Part shown: positions 23,526 to 28,486 of the stretch, one piece after another
Numbering within the stretch: the stretch's first letter is position 1
How the letters are laid out: the number at the start of each line of letters is the position of its first letter
DNA from: a virus
Direction: 5' to 3' (one strand)
DNA length: 28,486 nt
IMG/VR virus record: IMGVR_UViG_3300037558_002542
Location: 1-28,486 of that record
Notes under the pieces: model-generated
Database searches by the model: none
What the model saw: only the letters and a program-made list of their open reading frames with translations
Told to the model about the DNA's origin: nothing
Position numbers and translations under genes: made by a program

Positions 23526-24215
23526 TTAATTCTCCTCGTATTCTCCAGTGTCGTTTACTTCTACTTCTAATTTATCAACATCTTTCCTTTCTGCAAAGAT
23601 GTGATAGTAACAATCAATCGGCATATTTCCTTTTGATTGCAGATGAACCTGATTTTGACCAACTCTCTTGATAATAATATCTTGATGAGCACCAATTGGC
23701 GTTAATGATACTGTAATACTTGTTTCATGTACAAGTCCTGTCCAATAATCTGGAAGATTTATAACATTTCTTCCAGTAAGTCTACCTCTTATATACACAG
23801 AGACTTCTGGACCCTCTAAACACGAATACACCAACCTTTTATTTTCTTTTGTTGGGTGGGGAATATTAAAGTTTTTAATCGATGCACATAAGATCTTTGT
23901 GTAAATGATCTTAGCCTTAATTAAAGGTACAGAAAGTAAAACATCAACTTTTAGATATCCTTTTATTCTAGCAAAAGCTGTGACAATCAAAGAATAAAAT
24001 GGAGTTGGTTTCATATCGGGGTTGGTTGTCGGAGCAACCATTAATGTCCCCAAATCTGTCGGAACAGGAGAAGTATATATTGAAGGTTGCCCCACAATCT
24101 CAGGACCTTCTACATATGAAGTACCTCTTACGGTGAGTGGACCTCTACCAAAAATCTCAGGATTACCAACACCAACAAAAGACTGCCTCCCTACGGAAAT
24201 ATCATCAAATTCCAT
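23526..24215 (-). CDS. Tail structural protein with LEGPE/LPDYW domain (paralogue 1)
   Basis: 229 aa, start ATG at 24215 overlapping the upstream stop (TAATG). Residues 1-70 are beta-rich with Gly/Pro turns (GNPEIFGRGPLTVRGTSYVEGPEIVG). Residues 75-112 are hydrophobic and basic. Residues 115-214 are the same domain as in the following gene: FNIPHPTKENKRLVYSCLEGPE, then LPDYWTGLV, SLTPIGAHQ and YHIFAERKDV. Both paralogues end in an acidic tail; here it is VNDTGEYEEN. The N-terminal halves are unrelated by eye, so the pair arose by duplication or shuffling of the C-terminal domain. An 18-base identity at the KEN codons is the best-preserved DNA match (23841-23858 and 23064-23081). Virion role inferred from the operon. 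Confidence 0.78.
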   Translation of the reverse strand: MEFDDISVGRQSFVGVGNPEIFGRGPLTVRGTSYVEGPEIVGQPSIYTSPVPTDLGTLMVAPTTNPDMKPTPFYSLIVTAFARIKGYLKVDVLLSVPLIKAKIIYTKILCASIKNFNIPHPTKENKRLVYSCLEGPEVSVYIRGRLTGRNVINLPDYWTGLVHETSITVSLTPIGAHQDIIIKRVGQNQVHLQSKGNMPIDCYYHIFAERKDVDKLEVEVNDTGEYEEN

Positions 24216-24817
24216 TATTTGAATGCCTCTTCAACGATTTCTTTTGTACTCTTACCACCATATTTAGATGGAATGTTTGCAGATCCTCCAGTAGCACACT
24301 TTGTAAATCCAGAGTACATCTGCATTGATGTTCTACATACGATTTGACCTACACCAGAAGAAATAAATTTCCAGGCAACTTCTGCGTCAATAGTAACTTT
24401 TTTGGAGTTTAATTTAATTTCTTCGTTTGCAGTTATATTGCAAGTTCCTTTTGAATTATTACTACCACTGGCAATAATTTCTATGTTTCTACCTTCAAAA
24501 CGAATATCACCATCCTCTGCTCTAAAAACAATGTCCCCAGATTTTGCAATAACCATGAATGAATTTTCAGATCCAGGACCCTGAGCAAATTCACCACAGG
24601 TAATATTAAAAGATCCTGGACAACGTGATACTGTCCATCCCTCTCTGGGACCATCTTTATCTAGAGTAAGGTAATGACCTTCATAGGATCCTTGAAGTTT
24701 TACATCCGAAGTTACCTCTCCAGAAACTTTAGAAACTCCACACTCGAGTGAACCAAATTTTATTGCTCCGTCACTGTTACCATATTCAACTGTATAAAAA
24801 TTTTCCTTTTCGCTCAT
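24215..24817 (-). CDS. Beta-helix spike-like protein, 200 aa
   Basis: Start ATG at 24817 overlaps the stop of the gp5-like gene by 4 bases (ATGA). Residues about 85-160 show short repeating rungs (GDIVFRAEDGDIRFEGRNIEIIASG, then ITANEEIKLNSKKVTIDAEV) typical of triple-stranded beta-helices such as the T4 gp5 C-terminal needle and VgrG spikes. The N-terminal 80 residues include a Cys-containing segment (ECGVSKVSGEV) and a GYSK-like GPREGWTVSRCPGSF. A helical tail follows (KSTKEIVEEAFK). Its place directly after gp5 and its fold suggest it is the separate needle or spike part of the central hub, which T4 encodes within gp5. Inference from pattern and context. Confidence 0.75.
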   Translation of the reverse strand: MSEKENFYTVEYGNSDGAIKFGSLECGVSKVSGEVTSDVKLQGSYEGHYLTLDKDGPREGWTVSRCPGSFNITCGEFAQGPGSENSFMVIAKSGDIVFRAEDGDIRFEGRNIEIIASGSNNSKGTCNITANEEIKLNSKKVTIDAEVAWKFISSGVGQIVCRTSMQMYSGFTKCATGGSANIPSKYGGKSTKEIVEEAFK

Positions 24818-27735
24818 GTTACTTGACCTACGCAGTCTATTACTTGGACAACAGGTGTTCCTTCTGGAATAGTAATTGAGTCTTCAATATCTTCACCTAC
24901 TCTAATGACTTCAAATACTGGTAGCAACTTAGCGTTAATTCCTGCATCTGAGTCAATAAAGACATTTGGAAGTTCAGTAAACCCAATTCCACCATCAACG
25001 ACTTTAACATCGGTGACTCTACCAAACTTATCAAAGATTGGTTCAAACGAAGCTCCCCCGGAATTTGGGAAAACTTTTATTTGATCACCCTCATTATAAT
25101 TTATTCCTTGCTTTAACACAAGTACATCCTTTATTCTAAGAACTGTTGGATATTGCCCCAATCCATTAGAAAACTCATCTCCAGTAGATACGAAAGTTCC
25201 AAGAGTTATTGGTTGACCATTTTGACCACCTACTTTAATTGTGGTGCCACCAACACTATCAGTATTGAGGTTTTCACTAGCAGACACTAAATCAATTCCA
25301 CCGAAAATTATATTAGATCCTCCACTACCACCAGAAGATACGATATTACCATCAAGTAAAACGGTTTCTGTTCCGGTAGAACCAGCAAAAATTTGCTCTC
25401 CACCATTTCCACCAATGAATACTGGTGTTCCTCCACTTGTTGTTAGTGCTGATCCTCCAATCACAACAGGAATACCACCAGTAGAACCTGCAATCAAAGG
25501 TAATCCAATTAAATCATTGATTGGTTCTGGAGTTGTAAACCCACCACTAGAACCAGGACCGACCAAAACAGGAACTTTTGGACCTTTTCCAGTCAAAGTT
25601 GCAACCACATTTCCTAAATCATCTGTTACCTGCGAAGTTGTATTCAGAGGCATATAAACTTCATCACCCTCTACTAATGTTAAGTTGGTATTTGGGGGAT
25701 ATGCATTGAATCCATAATCTAAAAGACCACTGTAATCACCTGGTTCTAGAATATTGGTAAATGTTCCCACCGTTAAGGTATCGGTAATTTGATTGGGAAG
25801 ATCCAATACATCAGGAACTTCAACTGGATAAGGTAAAGCAGTTTTTGCTGGAATTGTAGTTCCTGTAGGAATTTTATTGAAATAATCAACTGTAATATCT
25901 TCAGTCAATACCTGACCAGTTTCAAAAGTTTGTGGACTTGGACTAGATGTGTTTACAACAATTGGAGTTATTATCTCTGTACCAGATTCAATAACTGTTC
26001 CATTTGGTACTTTTCCACCTTCATATAAAGTATAATCTTGTTCCAACTCGGTTCCCTTTGGAATTACTGGTCCTGGGGCAGGGTGTTTAACAATTGTATC
26101 GTTAGGTCCACTGAAGACTGTTCCAGAAGAAGTTACTGTTGTTCCATTTGATGATGGAATATAACCAGACCCAGATTCTTTTACAACAACTGAATCAACT
26201 TTACCATTTTTTACGATTGGTATGATTACAGATCCACCACCAATAACTTCAGTTCCCTCTGTTGATGTTTGACCAATCTTAGGAGTTGATTTATAACCTT
26301 CTCCAGGATCTACAACATCAAGACCTATAACACTGCCCGTTTTTTTATCAATAATTGGATTAAATTTTGCAGGTTTATCTGGGTTTCCACCAAATGAAAC
26401 AAATGATGGTACTCCCGCAAGAATAGGACCAACGTCACAATCTCCAGTTGCTCCTAAACCAGCGTTAGAAATAATATCACTCAATGAACCAGAAAGAGGA
26501 TCTTGAATGTTTATACCACCCCAAGGACTCCACTCTCTTATCTGTGGTGGTTCTGCTTTAGGATCGCAGAATGGAAATTGTAAAATACCCGCTATTGTCC
26601 CAGCAAGATCGCCACCAACACCACTAAGTCCTGATGCAACATTAGATACTGCCTCAATTGGAGCCATAACATCACCAAGTGCTCCAGACACTGAATCTAG
26701 TGCCTTTGACAAGACCTTTCCTGCCATTTTTTCAGCAGCACATATTGGGGCACTAACAGAATTTTGAAGAAATCCTTTAAGAGCACTTTCAACTAATGCA
26801 ACAAGACCATCAATAATTTTGTTTATAATACAAGCGAGAGTATCTGACGCTTTATTTGATACTTCATTTAGTATAGGTCTTTCATTTGGCATTAACAAAT
26901 CAATTGTATTTTTCAGGACTTCATCCTTTGCCTTTAAAATTGCGCCACGAATTTTTGAGATAATTACTTTTATAAAACTAGCAATCATCTGAGTTGCCTT
27001 ATTAACCTCCGACTGTAATACCGCATTTGAAGCAACTGATGCTCCAAAAAAACTACTTTGTGCAGATTTTACTCTATTAACAACTGCCATCAATGTCTTC
27101 ATGACAATTTGAATTGAGATAGTTTCACTATCTTCTTCTTTCTCTGCAACATTAAGAGAAGTAGATTCATTACCGGCATACGCTTGCATTGGATCTGCGA
27201 TAGAACCAATGTTTGCAGAAGATCCTTCTCTAATAGGTTTTCCGCTACCCTGTGATTTTAAGTGCTGATCTTTAGCTGCGACAGGAACTTCTCCAGATAA
27301 ACCTGCAGAAGATGTTCTTGCCTTAAATCCATCTTGAGGATCTTTTCCCTCTAATTCAGTATTGTCATTATTACCCAAAACACCCAAGATTATTGGTTGT
27401 TGAGCATCCAAACCATCTTTATAGAATCCAAGAACAAAGTTTCCTTGACGAATATTGGGTGATTGTTTGGATCCACCACCACCAGATCCTGCAGTTACTG
27501 GATAAAGAACCTCTGCCATCGGAAGTTCTTCATCAGTAACTTCGGTCTGTTTATCTTTTGACTGGTTACCAAAAATTCTCACCTTATACCGATAACCCCA
27601 ACCTTTAGTATCTTTAGGGTCTTCATGCAACTTAGGATTGATATTATCTCTCCAGGTAGAATCATCAACAACTTGTCCAAGCCACCAGTAAAAACTACTC
27701 GTTCCTAGGGATTGTTCTTCAAGGAGTTTACTCAT
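24814..27735 (-). CDS. gp5: gp5-like baseplate hub/central spike protein, no visible lysozyme domain
   Basis: 973 aa. The N-terminal 20-150 (SSFYWWLGQVVDDSTWRDN, GWGYRYKVRIFG, PNIRQGNFVLGFYKDG, QQPIILGVLGNND) matches the OB-fold start of T4 gp5, which anchors the spike in the hub. Where T4 gp5 has lysozyme, this protein has a helical, alanine-rich, partly hydrophobic region, about 205-395 (TQMIASFIKVIISKIRG and similar); I see no lysozyme motif. From 450 on it is Gly/Pro/Thr-rich and beta-like. It has GSGY modules at about 465-482, 510-526, 865-885 and 905-925, and a Gly-rich VIGGSALTTSGGTPVFIGGNGG stretch near 758-780. The start ATG overlaps the stop of the 75-aa gene (TAATG). As hub protein it would pierce the host outer membrane together with the 200-aa product. 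Confidence 0.85.
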   Translation of the reverse strand: MSKLLEEQSLGTSSFYWWLGQVVDDSTWRDNINPKLHEDPKDTKGWGYRYKVRIFGNQSKDKQTEVTDEELPMAEVLYPVTAGSGGGGSKQSPNIRQGNFVLGFYKDGLDAQQPIILGVLGNNDNTELEGKDPQDGFKARTSSAGLSGEVPVAAKDQHLKSQGSGKPIREGSSANIGSIADPMQAYAGNESTSLNVAEKEEDSETISIQIVMKTLMAVVNRVKSAQSSFFGASVASNAVLQSEVNKATQMIASFIKVIISKIRGAILKAKDEVLKNTIDLLMPNERPILNEVSNKASDTLACIINKIIDGLVALVESALKGFLQNSVSAPICAAEKMAGKVLSKALDSVSGALGDVMAPIEAVSNVASGLSGVGGDLAGTIAGILQFPFCDPKAEPPQIREWSPWGGINIQDPLSGSLSDIISNAGLGATGDCDVGPILAGVPSFVSFGGNPDKPAKFNPIIDKKTGSVIGLDVVDPGEGYKSTPKIGQTSTEGTEVIGGGSVIIPIVKNGKVDSVVVKESGSGYIPSSNGTTVTSSGTVFSGPNDTIVKHPAPGPVIPKGTELEQDYTLYEGGKVPNGTVIESGTEIITPIVVNTSSPSPQTFETGQVLTEDITVDYFNKIPTGTTIPAKTALPYPVEVPDVLDLPNQITDTLTVGTFTNILEPGDYSGLLDYGFNAYPPNTNLTLVEGDEVYMPLNTTSQVTDDLGNVVATLTGKGPKVPVLVGPGSSGGFTTPEPINDLIGLPLIAGSTGGIPVVIGGSALTTSGGTPVFIGGNGGEQIFAGSTGTETVLLDGNIVSSGGSGGSNIIFGGIDLVSASENLNTDSVGGTTIKVGGQNGQPITLGTFVSTGDEFSNGLGQYPTVLRIKDVLVLKQGINYNEGDQIKVFPNSGGASFEPIFDKFGRVTDVKVVDGGIGFTELPNVFIDSDAGINAKLLPVFEVIRVGEDIEDSITIPEGTPVVQVIDCVGQVT

Positions 27736-27962
27736 TAGTCCTCGTAAATTCTACATTCGTCTGCTTCTGGTTCCATTTCACAGAAGAGTTCTAATGGTGA
27801 TGGATCGTGATGATCCCCTGCCTCAATATCTTCTTTATGATTCTCGGCATAAACTTCAAGTTCATGAAGTTCACCTTCAATGTGACGACGTTGTTGTGGA
27901 GAGATGGTAGGATCGTCAAGGATCTTCTTATCTGTCTCGATGTGTGTTTCTATGTTTTTCAT
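27735..27962 (-). CDS. Small acidic conserved-type protein, 75 aa
   Basis: Start ATG at 27962, four bases after the hub gene (stop TAA at 27966), and end coupled to gp5 (TAATG). The protein is strongly acidic and helical: MKNIETHIETDKKILDDPTIS is followed by QQRRHIEGELHELEVYAENHKEDIEAGDHHD, and it ends PEADECRIYED. I recall similar proteins between the hub and gp5 genes of other T4-like cyanophages; function unknown. Its tight coupling between two hub genes suggests a chaperone or assembly role, which is only inferred. Confidence 0.82.
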   Translation of the reverse strand: MKNIETHIETDKKILDDPTISPQQRRHIEGELHELEVYAENHKEDIEAGDHHDPSPLELFCEMEPEADECRIYED

Positions 27963-27965
27963 TTG

Positions 27966-28486
27966 TTACCTATCGTAGGAATCTCTTACAAGAATTAGTT
28001 TACTCACCGATCTTTTCGGTGTCAACTTATGACATAACTCTGATATCATATATAGTCCACTATTTGCCTCTTCTGGATTTGGGACCTTTTGGTTTGATGA
28101 AGAAACCTCTGGAACATCCACAAATACTATGTCTCCAACATTCACTCCCGTCTCTGCAGGAATTGTAATTTCCATTTGAATAGTAAATGCCTGTTGGTAT
28201 CTCATTGTTGCTTGAGCAGCAATGTCAGGTAATTGTAGATTTTCCTCTGCCGATTTATCTAACTGTTTTTTTAGATCTGATCCCTCTGGAAGAGTGCCAA
28301 TATCCTTCATGTATGTAAAGTAACGTGAAGGTTCACTAATAAATTTGGAGTTAACATAATCAGTTATGTTGGTTTTTCCTGGATTTTTGATACCACCTTC
28401 TTGATCACTAAATGAAAAATTATTCTCATCATAGGTTTGTTCTTGGGGATTAAAATCAAACTTCTCTGTATTATATGATCCAGTAG
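27966..28486 (-). CDS. Probable baseplate hub protein (gp27-like), C-terminal part, runs off right edge
   Basis: The frame is open from the stop TAA at 27966 through the ATG at 28310 to the right edge with no stop (173 codons visible), so that ATG is most likely internal and the gene is partial. The visible part starts in an Asp/Asn/Phe-rich stretch (QTYDENNFSFSDQ). It has an amphipathic segment (LPEGSDLKKQLDKSAEENLQ) and then a beta domain (AFTIQMEITIPAETGVNVGDIVFVDVPE). It ends NSGLYMISELCHKLTPKRSVSKLILVRDSYDR. That ending, with GLYxI...H...T.LILVRDS, is typical of gp27/gpD-type hub proteins, which form the ring that carries gp5. Position directly upstream of the gp5-like gene agrees. The gp27 identity is inferred, as the N-terminal part is outside the window. 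Confidence 0.6.
   Translation of the reverse strand, partial: TGSYNTEKFDFNPQEQTYDENNFSFSDQEGGIKNPGKTNITDYVNSKFISEPSRYFTYMKDIGTLPEGSDLKKQLDKSAEENLQLPDIAAQATMRYQQAFTIQMEITIPAETGVNVGDIVFVDVPEVSSSNQKVPNPEEANSGLYMISELCHKLTPKRSVSKLILVRDSYDR

Overview
The window looks like the virion (tail, baseplate and fibre) region of a T4-like cyanophage of marine Synechococcus or Prochlorococcus. Four observations support this: every supported gene lies on the minus strand and is tightly packed; base composition is moderately AT-rich; there are T4-type late promoters with the core ATAAATA; and the very long, repeat-built structural proteins are of a kind familiar from marine cyanophages. No host gene, photosystem gene, integrase, CRISPR array or insertion sequence was seen.

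Layout in the direction of transcription, from high to low coordinates. (1) 28486-20949 is a compact, translationally coupled tail operon. It holds the C-terminal end of a probable baseplate hub protein (runs off the right edge), a 75-aa acidic protein, a gp5-like central hub/spike protein of 973 aa without a visible lysozyme domain, a 200-aa beta-helix-like spike protein, two tandem paralogues sharing a C-terminal LEGPE/LPDYW domain, a 2-oxoglutarate/Fe(II) oxygenase-like protein, and a 357-aa coiled-coil protein. (2) 20446-20922 is a small virion-type protein with its own late promoter inside the end of the upstream gene. (3) 20426-18983 is an island of small non-structural genes with a sigma70-like promoter and two tRNA genes: an 80-aa protein, a secreted glycine-zipper protein, tRNA-Leu(UAA), a 92-aa protein, tRNA-Thr(UGU) and a 58-aa protein. 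(4) 18924-1 is a run of five very large structural or fibre genes of 1627, 449, 1452, 1829 and 429 aa, followed by one of at least 449 aa that runs off the left edge. The first five each have a late promoter; the sixth is coupled to the fifth.

The proteins of block 1 would build the hub, spike and baseplate. Those of block 4 would form the distal adhesive fibres. The fibres are modular: NGVKL repeats, VGIGT repeats, INTTGIIT repeats, GSGY modules and FVGxGV modules recur within and between genes, and the tips carry distinct C-terminal domains (C1q-like, a WDGSSW-type cap, and a YALMK...TLLQLEA domain). Assignments to fibre, baseplate or hub rest on family recognition by eye and on context. 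No database search was run.
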